A stretch of DNA of 64,000 nucleotides from NCBI GenBank assembly GCA_937899715.1, contig CALCNX010000092.1:27169-91168 (forward strand), written 5' to 3'. Position 1 is the first letter of the stretch. Each line of letters opens with the position of its first letter. A program made the translations under genes and the position numbers. Shown here in pieces: positions 26,925-37,400 of the stretch. Below the pieces are notes generated by a model that saw only the letters and a list, made by a program, of their open reading frames with translations, was not told the DNA's origin and made no database searches. The DNA is from an uncultured bacterium. GTDB taxonomy: Bacteria; Bacteroidota; Ignavibacteria; Kapaibacteriales; UBA4661.

Positions 26925-29072
26925 TCAACGCCCTTTCACAACAGGCGTGCGCACATCCACGCGCACAAAGCGGTTGTAGAAGCGCCCTTCGGGAAGGCTG
27001 TTTTCGTAAAGCGTTGATTCACCCTTCCCCTCGCTGACCACTCGTGATGACGGCGCACCGATAAGCTGCGAAACCGATTCAGCACGGTCATCGGAGAGCC
27101 TTCGGTTGCTTTGTACATCGCCCCGCGTGTCAGCGTAGCCCTTAATTTCCAGCGACGCGCCCGGCGTGATGTGAGTCTTGATGGCTTGCACCGCACGGCG
27201 TATGCGGTCGTCCACGAGAATTTGCTTTGAGTTCAGGTCAAAGCAAAAGACCCAGTATGTTCCCACGCGCACGTCCGGCATATTCAGGCGGTGTTTGGTT
27301 TCGAGCGTAAGTGTTTTTACGGGAAGTTGCACCGTCGCAAAGGAAGAATTACGGGCACTGTCGGCAGCGCGAACCGTTATCGTTATTGGCTTGTCGGAGA
27401 GCGGCACCGTAGCCATTGCTCGCTCCACGTTAGAAGAAATTACCCTTGGAGCAAGTTTGCCGTCGTATTCCACCAACGTCGTCTTGGACTGCGTAATTCT
27501 GAACGACCACGCCGCAAGCCCCTTCGGAGCTGTGATTTCAGGCTCTACTTCCAGCACGGGTGTTTCAAGTGTGCGCAGCGTATAGTCGTAGCGCAGTTCG
27601 CCAAAAATTTCGGGTTGCGAGGCTTGCATTTCTACCACTCGATTTTCCTCCGCGTCCAGAGCTGTTGCCAAGCCACGTGTGCCGCCGGACTTTGTGATGA
27701 TGCGGCTCGACGGAATTTCCCAAACTGTTTGCAAATACTCTTTCACGCGCTCGGCACGGCGCAAGCCAAGTGATTGTCCGCCAAACGGTCTTCCGTCGAG
27801 TGATTTTTCAGCACTTTCAGCAGCCGCATCGTTATAGCCCGTGAGCGTTAGCCGTGCGTTCGGGTATTGATGCAGGCGATAACCCACAATGTTCAAAATA
27901 TGGGCGTAGGCATCCAAATCATTTTCAGGCTTGAGAGTGCCGCTAATAAGGCTTTCAGGCTTGAAATATACCGTTTCGTCGTGGCTAAGGCGCGTGAAGC
28001 GTTGAGGGATGGCTGCGGATTTTTCATCAAAAAAGATATACGGCAGCAAATACCGCGAGGACGAAGCAGCAAATTCCTCAATGGCGATGGTGGGATATTC
28101 TACGCCCTGACCACTCTTCTGTACGCCTATCACCGTCGCAATTTTGACACTCAACGGTGCGGGAACGGCTTTGGGCGGCGCTGTGGTGCTCGTGTTCGAC
28201 GCTATCGGCTGCGGCGTACGTGGCAAAGGTTCATCGGGTCGTGATGGTGGCGGTGGAAGTGGTTTTTCCGGCGCAAACTTGAGTGCAATGCCCGCCCGAA
28301 GCGTGTTCATGCGCCAAAGCGGGGTTTCGCCCGGCAAGGTGGCAAGCGCATTACTGACGTTTGCCAGACCAATGCTATAAAAGACCTCCGGCACAAGCAG
28401 CAATGAGCCGTTTGCGGTGAGCGGTATCTCCCACGATGCACCCATGAGCAACGACGGCGTGATGCTTTTGCCGATAGAGCCTTGCTCGGAAGCGTCATAC
28501 TGCTTACGAATCTCATCGCTTATTGGCTGCGCGGACATGATTGTCGCACGTTGCACGGTTGTTTCGCGGAACGGCATAGTAAACTGCGCACCTGCCATGA
28601 GCGCCACACGGTTCTCGGCAAAACGAAAGGTAAGAAGCGGTTCACCGATGAACATTAGTAAATTTGTGGCTAAGCGGTATTCGATGCTTGCGGAAATTGC
28701 ATCCCGTCCGACGGGAAAGGATTCTCCTGTCGTCGCAAACTCAGCCGCAAACGACGACACACCAAGCCGCGCCGACAAGCCCAACGAAGCGCCCTTGCCA
28801 AACTCTAGCAACGGAAATTCCGCTAATGCCCCAGCACTCCATGCGTATGGAGTGGAAACGATGCTCAAAATTTTATTTTCGTAAGCAATATCCGACAGAC
28901 TTGCAAGTCCCGTAAAACGGGCAGTGTGCGTCTGGCGAACAGCTTGCCCCCAAACGCCGAGCCGCACGAGTGAGCGCTCAGTGCTCATCTCTTGTGCAGA
29001 AAGAGATGTAAAAGCCTCAGCAAAAAGGAGAAATAAAACCCTTGCAAGTCGTGAAATGGGAGTAATGTGCAT
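26925..29072 (-). CDS. Outer-membrane protein with two OmpA-like domains (paralogue C)
   Basis: About 715 residues from ATG 29072, chosen because a signal peptide follows (LARVLFLLFAEAFTSLSAQ). A barrel-like N-terminal half (VRLGVWGQAVRQTHTARF), a proline-rich linker (PLPPPPSRPDEPLPRTPQ), the family block SRYLLPYIFFDEKSAAIPQR, OmpA-like domain 1 (GLRRAERVKEYLQTVWEIP), a spacer and OmpA-like domain 2 follow. Domain 2 carries the peptidoglycan helix NRRLSDDRAESVSQLI, the best match among the three paralogues. It lies 186 bases downstream of a T9SS cargo on the same strand, like paralogue A. Confidence 0.87.
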   Translation of the reverse strand: MHITPISRLARVLFLLFAEAFTSLSAQEMSTERSLVRLGVWGQAVRQTHTARFTGLASLSDIAYENKILSIVSTPYAWSAGALAEFPLLEFGKGASLGLSARLGVSSFAAEFATTGESFPVGRDAISASIEYRLATNLLMFIGEPLLTFRFAENRVALMAGAQFTMPFRETTVQRATIMSAQPISDEIRKQYDASEQGSIGKSITPSLLMGASWEIPLTANGSLLLVPEVFYSIGLANVSNALATLPGETPLWRMNTLRAGIALKFAPEKPLPPPPSRPDEPLPRTPQPIASNTSTTAPPKAVPAPLSVKIATVIGVQKSGQGVEYPTIAIEEFAASSSRYLLPYIFFDEKSAAIPQRFTRLSHDETVYFKPESLISGTLKPENDLDAYAHILNIVGYRLHQYPNARLTLTGYNDAAAESAEKSLDGRPFGGQSLGLRRAERVKEYLQTVWEIPSSRIITKSGGTRGLATALDAEENRVVEMQASQPEIFGELRYDYTLRTLETPVLEVEPEITAPKGLAAWSFRITQSKTTLVEYDGKLAPRVISSNVERAMATVPLSDKPITITVRAADSARNSSFATVQLPVKTLTLETKHRLNMPDVRVGTYWVFCFDLNSKQILVDDRIRRAVQAIKTHITPGASLEIKGYADTRGDVQSNRRLSDDRAESVSQLIGAPSSRVVSEGKGESTLYENSLPEGRFYNRFVRVDVRTPVVKGR

Positions 29073-29143
29073 TGGTGGTATATCGAAAAAGGGAAGAAAT
29101 ATTTGAATTAGAGCTTTCGTAAACAGCAAAAATAAACATTAGC

Positions 29144-29236
29144 GGAGTGCGGAATTTATTCCGCAATGGCTGGTTTCAAGGCGTTATTATCGTTATAGTT
29201 TGCGGAATAAATTCCGCACTCCAAAGTCTTTTGCGA
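29144..29236. repeat. Dispersed palindromic repeat, copy 1
   Basis: Left arm GGAGTGCGGAATTTATTCCG (29144-29163) and right arm CGGAATAAATTCCGCACTCC (29203-29222) are exact reverse complements around a ~39-base loop. Each arm also contains a smaller palindrome. A tail (GTCTTTTGCGAA) is shared with the copy at 44624. Located between the BNR cargo gene and OmpA paralogue C. Confidence 0.8.
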
Positions 29237-29258
29237 ACATCCCGTGAATTGTCAATGC

Positions 29259-32200
29259 TCACCGCACAACCTCAAGGCTGCACGTGAGCGTCTCGCGTGC
29301 CGTAACCACACTCACCAGATATGAACCCGTCGCCAGTTCGCCAACTCGCACCGTTTCTTGCTGTGCTATTCCTGCTGTTCTCGCGCCAAGCTCTACGCGC
29401 TTCACCACTCGCCCCGACGCATCGCTCACCGTCAGCACCGCCGCAGCCGCGTCCTCCGCAAGCGTGTACAGAAGCCGTACTTGATCCTGCGACGGGTTCG
29501 GTGCTGCGACAACAAGACCGTTTCGCCGAACAAAAAGCGGACGAAGCTGCACCGCCACCGATTCCGGTTCTCGTACTATCCGCACATCCGTTGCGGGAGT
29601 AGTTGTGCCGTCGCTCCCAAGCCATGCCGTAGGCTCAGTGATGCGTAATGTGTTGCTCGTCGTTACGCCGACGGTGGCTTGGAGAAGCATTTCTGCCAGC
29701 AGAAGATTACTCACGGAAGTCGTATCGGTGCGCTCGGCAAGAATGGTGTATAAGGGCGTATCGGCAGGAACACGTGCCGGAGATTCAATTCGCGCACGAG
29801 GTGTGAGCGGAGAAATGCCCAACACTGCGATGTTATTCGTGTCTATCCGAACCGTCACGCGAAGCGCCCGCAAAAACCGCCCGATAAGCCGTGGCGTAAG
29901 CAAACGCGAATCTTTCAGCCACACTTGCACACGAGCCGTATCGCGCACCCGTAAGGGTTGTTGTCCCAGAAGGCGCAGTTCCAGTGTCGTTTCCGCGCCC
30001 GGCGGCAGCGCAAGCGGCACGACTGCACCGCGAACGCTCACACTTGCAAACGTGGAGCCACTCACATTCCGCACAGAATCGCGTACCGAGCCGAGACGTG
30101 AGGAATCTAAGCGCACAGAAATCGTCTGCATGAGGCTTCCTTGCGCATCGGGCGCAAAGGTGAGCGTTTGCACCCAAGCGTTCCTTGTTTTATCAAAAAG
30201 CAAAATGCCATCAGGAGCAGTAACGGCGACTGGTGCAGCGAGAAAACTCCCCGTGAGCAAGTACGAACCAACACGCGAAGGGTCGAAACGGATGATGGTG
30301 TCTAGGTTTTCTGGTTGGAGCGGTGTGGCAGTGAGTCCCGGCTGGGGAATAACACTACCTGTAACCTTGACGTTTGCTTGTGCGAGACCACTAGTGTTCA
30401 TAATCACCGAATCAAGGTTTCGGACGGTGGTAGCATCGAAGCGGACAGTGAAATTGCATCGGATATCGGCATTGTTCGGCGTGAAAGTGAGCATGAGGCG
30501 CAGCGACCGCCCCCATCTATTCGTCATGGTGTCCAGAATTTCAATTCCTTGCGGTGCAGTAATGACAACAGGTTCAAGAAGATTCCGCCCAATGAGCGTG
30601 TACTGTTGCGTTGCGGGAGTGCTGCCAAGGCGTACCGTTCCAAATGCTAACGGTGCAGACGGCATAATTTCAAGCGAAGGCGGGTCTTGCACAATACCCT
30701 CCACTGCTACTGTCGCGCTCGTATTTGTCGTGATATGCCGTATGCTTGCTGCCAGACCGCCGCCCAATACCTGCACTATGGATGAATCTATGCGCACCGC
30801 AATAGATTGCGCAAGACTTCCGGTGCTCGTCGTCGTAAGAGTCATAGTGCTTACCCATAACCCGCTTGCAGGATGGCGCAGCAACACTCCCGGCGGTGCA
30901 AAGACTTCCACAGGCGCGGTCAGGTTTGCGCCTGTAAGCGTGTAGGTGCGCACAGGCGAAGCATTCCCGCGAATGATAGTGCCAAACATCAACTCCAACG
31001 GCTGCGCAATGATTTGTGGTGCGGGCGGCAGTGGTTTGGCAATAATGCTGCCGTTCACCGTTGCACTTGTCTGAGTAATTCCGCTCACGGCAGTTACAAA
31101 CCCAATAACAGTGCGCGGTGTAAGTGATGAATCCAGACGGACACTGATAGTAACATTGGCACTGCCTGCCGTTGGAGTAAGTCTCACGGTTTGTGCCCAG
31201 ATGCGGTTTGCTGGGTCGAAAAGAAGCGTTCCAACTGGCGCTGTAAGGACGACGGGTGCAGTCAGATTTGCTCCCGTGAGCGTGAGTGTTTGTGCGGTTG
31301 TACTCTCACCTTGTATCACGCCGCCAAGCGTAACAGTGGCGGGAGATATTCCCAGCGCAGGCTGTAACGGCGCGGGATCAACGACCTTGCCTTTGACGTT
31401 CATCTTGAAGATAAAGCCCGCATCAACAGTTATCGTATCATTGAGAATGAGAGCAGACGGTGAGTTCAGCCGCGCAAAAACGGTCTGGTCTATCCGCCCA
31501 TTATTTGACAGAGATGTATTTGCCGTGAGCGGGAGGCTTGAACTATATGTCCCGTTTGCGGAGGCGGCTATTTCCACTCCTTTTGGTGCGGTAACTGTTA
31601 TATTCCCTCGAATACCCTGCCCGAAGACCGAAAAGCCCTGTGGCTTACCAGCGACACCGGATGTAGTTTCGCCCAAATCCACATTCTTCACCACGCGAGA
31701 AAACCCTGAATAATCCGTAATCGCGGTTGTCCAAATGCCGCCGTCTTCAGCCCCAGCGAAGAGTACCGAACCACTCAGCGCAAGGGAAAATATATTTTGA
31801 TTGCCCAAGCCCTGATTTTCCGGCGACCACATTGCGGGGTTATTATTTTTTGAGCGGTACACGCCGTTGCCCTTTGTTCCTGCGTACATCTCGTTGTCGG
31901 CATCGCCGTTGATGGCGAGGCATTGCAAGGTCTGTCCGATAAGGCTGTTACCCAGCAATGTCCACGTGTTGCCATTATCAAGCGAGCGCACTACACCGCC
32001 CAGATTCGTCGCGGCAAATATTGCCAAATTATCCCCAAAACTCTGATAACCGACGGTAAGGGCTACGATATATCGCGCATTCGCCGGAAGCCCGTTGTTG
32101 GCAAATTCCCACGTTACTCCGCCGTCCGGCGAGCGCAGAATACCGTCATTCAGCGTTCCGGCAAAGACGGTCTGCCCAAGCACCAGCAGTGAACGGACAT

Positions 32201-32720
32201 CGCGAGAAACACCAATAACAACATCCCACGTATTGCCGTTATCCTCCGAATAACACAGCCCTCTGCTTGTTCCCACAAAGAGCCGTGAGCCGCACTGCGC
32301 CATATTCCGTGTTTCGTAGTTGATGGGCGGCAAACCTTGATTGGAAGCCGTCCACGACGCACCGTCATTGGTGGAACGATAGACACCATTGCCCCACGTG
32401 GTTGCAAAAAGCGTTCCGTCGTTTGCCACGAAAAAAGACGTTACTTGCTGCTTATTCCAGCCCTGCGTTTGAATCCACGTCGCGCCGCTATTGGTGGAGC
32501 GAAATACGCCGTCGTTTGTTCCCGCCAGAAGCCGCACCGTGCTTGGATTTCCTTGAAATTCACCGCCTGTGGCGTGGAGGCAAATGATATTTTGTCCGGG
32601 AATGGTACCCGCCTGCTTCCATGCAAGGGGAGTCTGTTGAGCAAGAATGTCGTCGGGCGCGAATACAACAGCGAAGAAGCAAAAAAGCAATCGCAAGGAG
32701 AACTTTATGCGTGATGTCAT
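29259..32720 (-). CDS. T9SS type A cargo with BNR repeats and repeated beta-sandwich modules
   Basis: 1153 residues with a signal peptide (SLRLLFCFFAVVFAPDDILA). Residues ~30-340 hold six Asp-box/BNR-like units (RSTNSGATW, RSTNDGASW, YSEDNGNTW, RSPDGGVTW, RSLDNGNTW, RSKNNNPAMW), predicted to form a propeller as in sialidase-like and Vps10-type proteins; no catalytic sialidase residues are evident. Four or five ~115-residue beta modules follow (VTLGGVIQGESTTAQTLTLT, LMFGTIIRGNASPVRTYTLT, LAFGTVRLGSTPATQQYTLI). The end (VAAPNPSQDQVRLLYTLAED ... LATGSYLVSV) is a T9SS sorting domain. OmpA paralogue C is downstream. Confidence 0.88.
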   Translation of the reverse strand: MTSRIKFSLRLLFCFFAVVFAPDDILAQQTPLAWKQAGTIPGQNIICLHATGGEFQGNPSTVRLLAGTNDGVFRSTNSGATWIQTQGWNKQQVTSFFVANDGTLFATTWGNGVYRSTNDGASWTASNQGLPPINYETRNMAQCGSRLFVGTSRGLCYSEDNGNTWDVVIGVSRDVRSLLVLGQTVFAGTLNDGILRSPDGGVTWEFANNGLPANARYIVALTVGYQSFGDNLAIFAATNLGGVVRSLDNGNTWTLLGNSLIGQTLQCLAINGDADNEMYAGTKGNGVYRSKNNNPAMWSPENQGLGNQNIFSLALSGSVLFAGAEDGGIWTTAITDYSGFSRVVKNVDLGETTSGVAGKPQGFSVFGQGIRGNITVTAPKGVEIAASANGTYSSSLPLTANTSLSNNGRIDQTVFARLNSPSALILNDTITVDAGFIFKMNVKGKVVDPAPLQPALGISPATVTLGGVIQGESTTAQTLTLTGANLTAPVVLTAPVGTLLFDPANRIWAQTVRLTPTAGSANVTISVRLDSSLTPRTVIGFVTAVSGITQTSATVNGSIIAKPLPPAPQIIAQPLELMFGTIIRGNASPVRTYTLTGANLTAPVEVFAPPGVLLRHPASGLWVSTMTLTTTSTGSLAQSIAVRIDSSIVQVLGGGLAASIRHITTNTSATVAVEGIVQDPPSLEIMPSAPLAFGTVRLGSTPATQQYTLIGRNLLEPVVITAPQGIEILDTMTNRWGRSLRLMLTFTPNNADIRCNFTVRFDATTVRNLDSVIMNTSGLAQANVKVTGSVIPQPGLTATPLQPENLDTIIRFDPSRVGSYLLTGSFLAAPVAVTAPDGILLFDKTRNAWVQTLTFAPDAQGSLMQTISVRLDSSRLGSVRDSVRNVSGSTFASVSVRGAVVPLALPPGAETTLELRLLGQQPLRVRDTARVQVWLKDSRLLTPRLIGRFLRALRVTVRIDTNNIAVLGISPLTPRARIESPARVPADTPLYTILAERTDTTSVSNLLLAEMLLQATVGVTTSNTLRITEPTAWLGSDGTTTPATDVRIVREPESVAVQLRPLFVRRNGLVVAAPNPSQDQVRLLYTLAEDAAAAVLTVSDASGRVVKRVELGARTAGIAQQETVRVGELATGSYLVSVVTARETLTCSLEVVR

Positions 32721-33187
32721 AGTTACAAAAAATTGTCGAAGAAATAGTGCATGGGAAGTAGCAATATAGCGCTTTTCAGGAGATTGTACAACACCGCGTA
32801 GAACCCTTTTTTCTCCTTTTCCTTGTACCCTGCTGTAACTTTCCCCGCACTATCCTGTTTTTTTATACTGTGAGCGAATAAGAACGGTACAATTTGCAGA
32901 ACGACTGACAAACACCCTTCTAAAAAACTCGCAATAATTCTTCTCGGCAATAGCCATACTTTTTGCAACGTTTTTCTACCCCAAAAACACCCAAGAAATT
33001 TTCCTCTATGAAGCATTAGTGCCGCCGTTGATTATGTTTGAAGTTGCTGCTTTTGGTATTATCCCCACAGATGCGTGGCAAGGGAACACGGTGAAAACAC
33101 GCATACACCACCAACGACCAAAAGCGCTCGGCATACACGGGAAATGCAATTCCACATCTTTTTTTGTTCACTTCTTTAGGAATCACC
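32721..33187. other. Intergenic region between divergent surface-protein genes
   Basis: 467 bases between the start of the BNR cargo (-) and the lipoprotein (+). It must hold both promoters. A TAnnTTTG-type element (TATGTTTG, 33033-33040) points toward the lipoprotein but is 148 bases from its ATG and could be chance. A 97-codon open frame on the minus strand has no convincing coding features. Confidence 0.5.
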
Positions 33188-34231
33188 ATGAAAACCATCA
33201 TGAATAGCCGCCGCGCATTTATTTCCGCGGCTGCCGGAATAGCTCTTGCCTTTTTTGTAGGCGTAACTGCTTGTCAGCAAGACGGAACCACTTCACCCAT
33301 TGCAGCACTGGACGACCTTAGCAGCTCTTCATCTCTGAGCACAAGTGCTGTACCAGCGCCGCCTGCGGGCGATGATTTTGACCTTGACCTTGAATCGAAA
33401 CTCAACATTATGGCACTGGCTGGCGGCTCAGAGACTCGCCCCGAAGCAGTCTTAGAAATCAAACGCCGTCGCCTTTCCGCCACAAGCACTGAAACAGGCG
33501 GCGAAGCCTCCGCACGGTTCGATAAGACTCTTGGCGTAACAGGTGTAAGCGTAGCGGTGTTAGGCGCAACTTACCAATTCGTAACACCACCTGTGCGCCC
33601 GAATAATGGCAACGGCAGAGGTCCGGGCGGAAATGGTCCCGGCGGAAACGGGAACGGCAACCCAAATGGTAATCCGAGTAGCACCCACGCAAATGCTCTT
33701 GTCTCAGAGCGCATTGCCTCGACGCTCTTTGTCTTCCCTGCACCTCCTTCGACCACATCCACAACCACTCCGGCTCTCATAACGCTCACCCCCGCGAATG
33801 CAGCAGCCACCTTCACCGTGGGCGGCTATACGCTGGGCGATAACACACTGGACATTCCGGGCAATGTGTCCTTCACCTCGCTCAAAAGCGGCGATGCGCT
33901 CTCCCGCGCAAGCAACCTGAGCGTTCGCTGGAGTGTTGCAGGCACGTTCACCAATGGCGTAGTGGTCTTGAAAAACGTGCTTGATTCTACGGCACTCGCC
34001 GGAAAAACACGCCGCGAAATTGAGCAAATTCGCCGCAATCTCCCAAAACCCGTCACGAAACAACTCACTGCCGGAGCCACAAGTGTTGACTTCACCGCCG
34101 CAGAGCTAACCGCTCTCCAAGCAGGTACGGCAGAAATCAGCATTGGCATCGTGAATGCAAAACGCACCAACAGCGATAAAGCAATCCTCATCGCCCGCAC
34201 TCACACAGGCGCACGCGTCACCTTGCAATAG
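33188..34231 (+). CDS. Lipoprotein with Gly/Asn-rich linker
   Basis: 347 residues from ATG 33188, preceded by TTTAGGA; a start at 33164 is less likely. The N-terminus has Arg residues, a hydrophobic stretch and a lipobox-like VTAC, so the protein is probably lipidated at Cys near residue 28. A Ser-rich segment (SSSSSLSTSA), a beta-rich part, a low-complexity Gly/Asn/Pro stretch (GNGRGPGGNGPGGNGNGNPN) and a C-terminal beta domain (SVRWSVAGTFTNGVVVLKNV) follow. I do not recognise the family. It is transcribed alone and ends in a strong terminator. Confidence 0.75.
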   Translation: MKTIMNSRRAFISAAAGIALAFFVGVTACQQDGTTSPIAALDDLSSSSSLSTSAVPAPPAGDDFDLDLESKLNIMALAGGSETRPEAVLEIKRRRLSATSTETGGEASARFDKTLGVTGVSVAVLGATYQFVTPPVRPNNGNGRGPGGNGPGGNGNGNPNGNPSSTHANALVSERIASTLFVFPAPPSTTSTTTPALITLTPANAAATFTVGGYTLGDNTLDIPGNVSFTSLKSGDALSRASNLSVRWSVAGTFTNGVVVLKNVLDSTALAGKTRREIEQIRRNLPKPVTKQLTAGATSVDFTAAELTALQAGTAEISIGIVNAKRTNSDKAILIARTHTGARVTLQ

Positions 34232-34258
34232 AGCAGCAAAACAGCAGTAACGAGCGAC

Positions 34259-34296
34259 AAACGGCAGCTTCCTGAGGGGGAGGCTGCCGTTTTTTA
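34259..34296 (+). terminator. Terminator after the lipoprotein gene
   Basis: Strong stem (AAACGGCAGCTTCC paired with GGAGGCTGCCGTTT, one G-U) with a short loop and a run of T, 28 bases after the stop. Confidence 0.9.
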
Positions 34297-34323
34297 TTGT
34301 ATGCCGCTCGAATGAAGTATTTG

Positions 34324-34441
34324 AGCGGCGAAACGCAGATTGCAAGATTTCAGGATGAAGAGGATATTTGCTCTCCCATACACCGCTCAACGCTCCAGAA
34401 ATCCTGAAAATCCCAGCAATCCTGTAATCTGCGTTCCGCCA
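34324..34441. repeat. Imperfect inverted-repeat element
   Basis: AACGCAGATTGCAAGATTTC at 34332 is matched in reverse by GAAAATCCCAGCAATCCTGT then AATCTGCGTT ending at 34435. An inner pair TTGAGCGG / CCGCTCAA is also present. The whole ~115-base unit can fold as a long hairpin. It sits between the terminator of the lipoprotein and the stop of the giant cargo gene. A REP/MITE-like nature is inference; only one copy is seen here. Confidence 0.55.
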
Positions 34442-34446
34442 CATGA

Positions 34447-37400
34447 TTACTCCTTCACCACCTTCACCACGCTGCACTCCGCGCCCTGCCGTGCTTCCAG
34501 CAGATACACACCCGCCGCGCAATACTGCATCGGCACACGTTCACTAAGGCGCTCACCCGCATAAACACTGCGCTCCTGCTGCCAGACGACCACCCCAAGC
34601 ACATTCCGCAGACAAAAACTCACCACGCCCGCACGGGGAGTGCTGAACTCAATCATCGCTTCGTCGGTCGCTGGGTTGGGCGACAGGCGGAGGAACTGCG
34701 GCTCCGGCATTTGTGCTTGCTCCACGCTCACCGGACGGCGCAGCGCTATCACAAATGTATCCCGCGCCTGCGCGAATCCGTCCGATGCCGTCAGCGTAAC
34801 GCTTGCGCTGGTCTCGGCAGGCGCGAAAGGCGGAATTGAGTACGTGAGCGACGGACGACCGCTAAAACGCATATCCACTGCCGCAACGCTCACCCGCACA
34901 AGCGCCGTGTCCGACGATGTAGCGGTGTACTGAAGCGGGTTGTAGTTGTCGTCGTAGAACACCCACGACGGCGCTGGCTTTCCTGCAAGGGTCGTCCATG
35001 CAGGCGGCTCTAGTTCGAGGGTTTCTTGAATTGGGTTGCTGCCGCTTCCGGTCATCAGATATAATTTATCGGGCAGAGGATTGATGCAGAGCGGCGCTGC
35101 GGGTGCGGGGTCAGCCAGAACCACAAACGCTGAATCTGTGCCATTCTCCACGCTATACGGCAACGTGGTATCTGCCAGAAGCCGCACGACCGCTAGGCGA
35201 ACGCCCTGCCGTGCGGGATTGCGCGGGTACGTCTGGTCACTGAAGCGAGCGGTGAATTGCAGATTGAGTTGCGGATTTCCGTCATTGAACATAATCGTGC
35301 CGGACGTTCCAAGCGCAGCGCTCCCATCACCCACACGGCGCGGCGCAAGGTCGCCCTGAGCGCCATTGATAGCGGTCTGCACAGGCTGCGGCAGTGGCGG
35401 CACAAGAGCAGGAGCGGGCTGTCCCGTGGGAAGCAGAATTTGTGCGGGGAGCTGCAGCACCGTCGAACCATTCATCGGAAGAGGCGTGAGAACCGCACGA
35501 TTGCTGATGCGAACGGCAGTCGTATCGAAGCCGTTATTGGCGTTGAAATAGTCCAGCGCATACCGCACGGGAAGGTCGTAGGCGCGTGCCGTTACGGGAC
35601 GATTCACGAGCAGGAAGCCCGTTTCCGGCGCATCCTGCGTGCTGAGGAAGGTGCGGGCGCGTTCCCGCAAGAACAACGTATTGGACGCGGCTTTCCGTGC
35701 GCCGTTCAGTACACTGTCACTGGCGGAGAGCGTCAGCACGGGCGCGGGAACGAATGTTGTCGTGGCGGTCGTGACGGGCGGAAATGTCCAGAATATTCCA
35801 TAGAGGATACCCGCAAGCGGAGCGCGAACCCCAGGTAATGCAGGATCTTCAAAAGTGAGAACAACATCTTTACCCAAAGGCTCAAGGCTTGGCGAACCAA
35901 GCGGCGTGAAATCGTTAAACGTGTATAAGCCCTTGACGGCTGTCGCGGTTATTCCTTTTGCATCGTATTTCTGCGTATTGGCACGAGTGTAAGGATCATC
36001 GGAGGCAGAGAACTGAAACGTTCCGGCGGAATTTCTTGGCAATCCCTCTTGGGGTGAAGCAAATCGTATGGTTGCCGTGCCATCGGAGTACGTATTGGGA
36101 CCGTTATCCACACGATTTAGAAACTCATCAATCGCTTGTACATAAAACCACGTGCGTGGGTCGTTTTTGTTCGATACACCAATGGTCATCCGCGAAGGCA
36201 TACGGTCGAGCTGGTTGCGGTTATATACGTCAGGAATCAGTACAGGCGCAACGGCAACGGCAGCACTGGGAACGATATGAACGGTAGCCGATGTGCCGCC
36301 ACCAAAACAAATCGAACACATATCCAAAAAAGGATTAAAACTGCCCGTTGATATACCGAGTGTTACGTTACTGGAAGTAGCGCCCCAAATCTGGAAATTT
36401 GGGAACGATGCCAGATGCGCTGCTACTTGTGGGTTGTTGAGCGGTGCATAGCCTGAACCCGTGGGCGCAAGCGCAGGAGAAATGAGGGAAGCCCGATTAG
36501 TTAGTGCCGCAACGCCCGTCGGCAGAAATTGGGGATTCACTTGCTGCGGTGTTTGTGGGGCTTGCGTTCCGACTTCGCCGCTCGCTCCATACACACGAGC
36601 GATACCCGGCTGCGCAAGCTGCGGTGCGCCTACTACCTCAAGTCCAAGATTTCCCAAGCCCCACACAACAGTCGAAGTAGCTACCTGCCCGACAAGCGGC
36701 GTTCTCTGCTGGTCAACAGGTGGTGAACCGCCTGTAATGGAAATCGTCGCCGTTGTGGGGAACGACGCAAAATTACCATAACGGTCTTTGACGATGACCG
36801 TGATAGCACTGAAGCCGGGCGTAGCGTAAGGGAATGTGACGGTCTGCCCAACAACGATGCCGTTTACCGGTGTTCCTGTTTTGTTTGTGGGGATAGAACC
36901 GTCATAATCGCCCACTCGCCCCGGAGCAGCAAAGGGTCCCTGAGCGCCCGGATAAAGGTTTGTTGCTTCGGTGTTATTCATATTCTGCGTTGCAAAGGTA
37001 ACGCTGAACGGGAAACCGCCTTGCAATGACACCTGCACAGGCTGAGGGTCGGCATAACCAAGACGGGAAGCAGGATTCGGACGCGGCACGCCGCCGTCGG
37101 CATCAACGAGGTCATTCGTCAAGGTCAGCGTTACGGTCGTGGAAGCAACGCCATCCAATCGCACGTTTGCCCATTCAAAGCGCCCGCCACGCGAAACTGC
37201 GCCAATCTTTCCACCCGGATAACCGTTTGTTCCCAAGAACAAACTTGGTACACCCGTGTTCCACAGACCAAGACCACCACCGACTTGCCCCACCACAAGC
37301 GCTGCGCCAGTGGACGGCGCAAACTGTGCCACATTCCCCAATTCATCCAGTATTTCGCCGATAATCGTTGCGCACGTCGGAATGCCCGCTTTGAAGGGAC

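Noticed and set aside
29605..30945. 446-codon open frame on the plus strand
   Set aside because: Antisense to the BNR cargo gene; low-complexity Arg/Val/Ser composition and no recognisable motif.
32723..33016. 97-codon minus-strand open frame upstream of the BNR cargo
   Set aside because: No ribosome site and no family match; it occupies the expected promoter region of the cargo gene.
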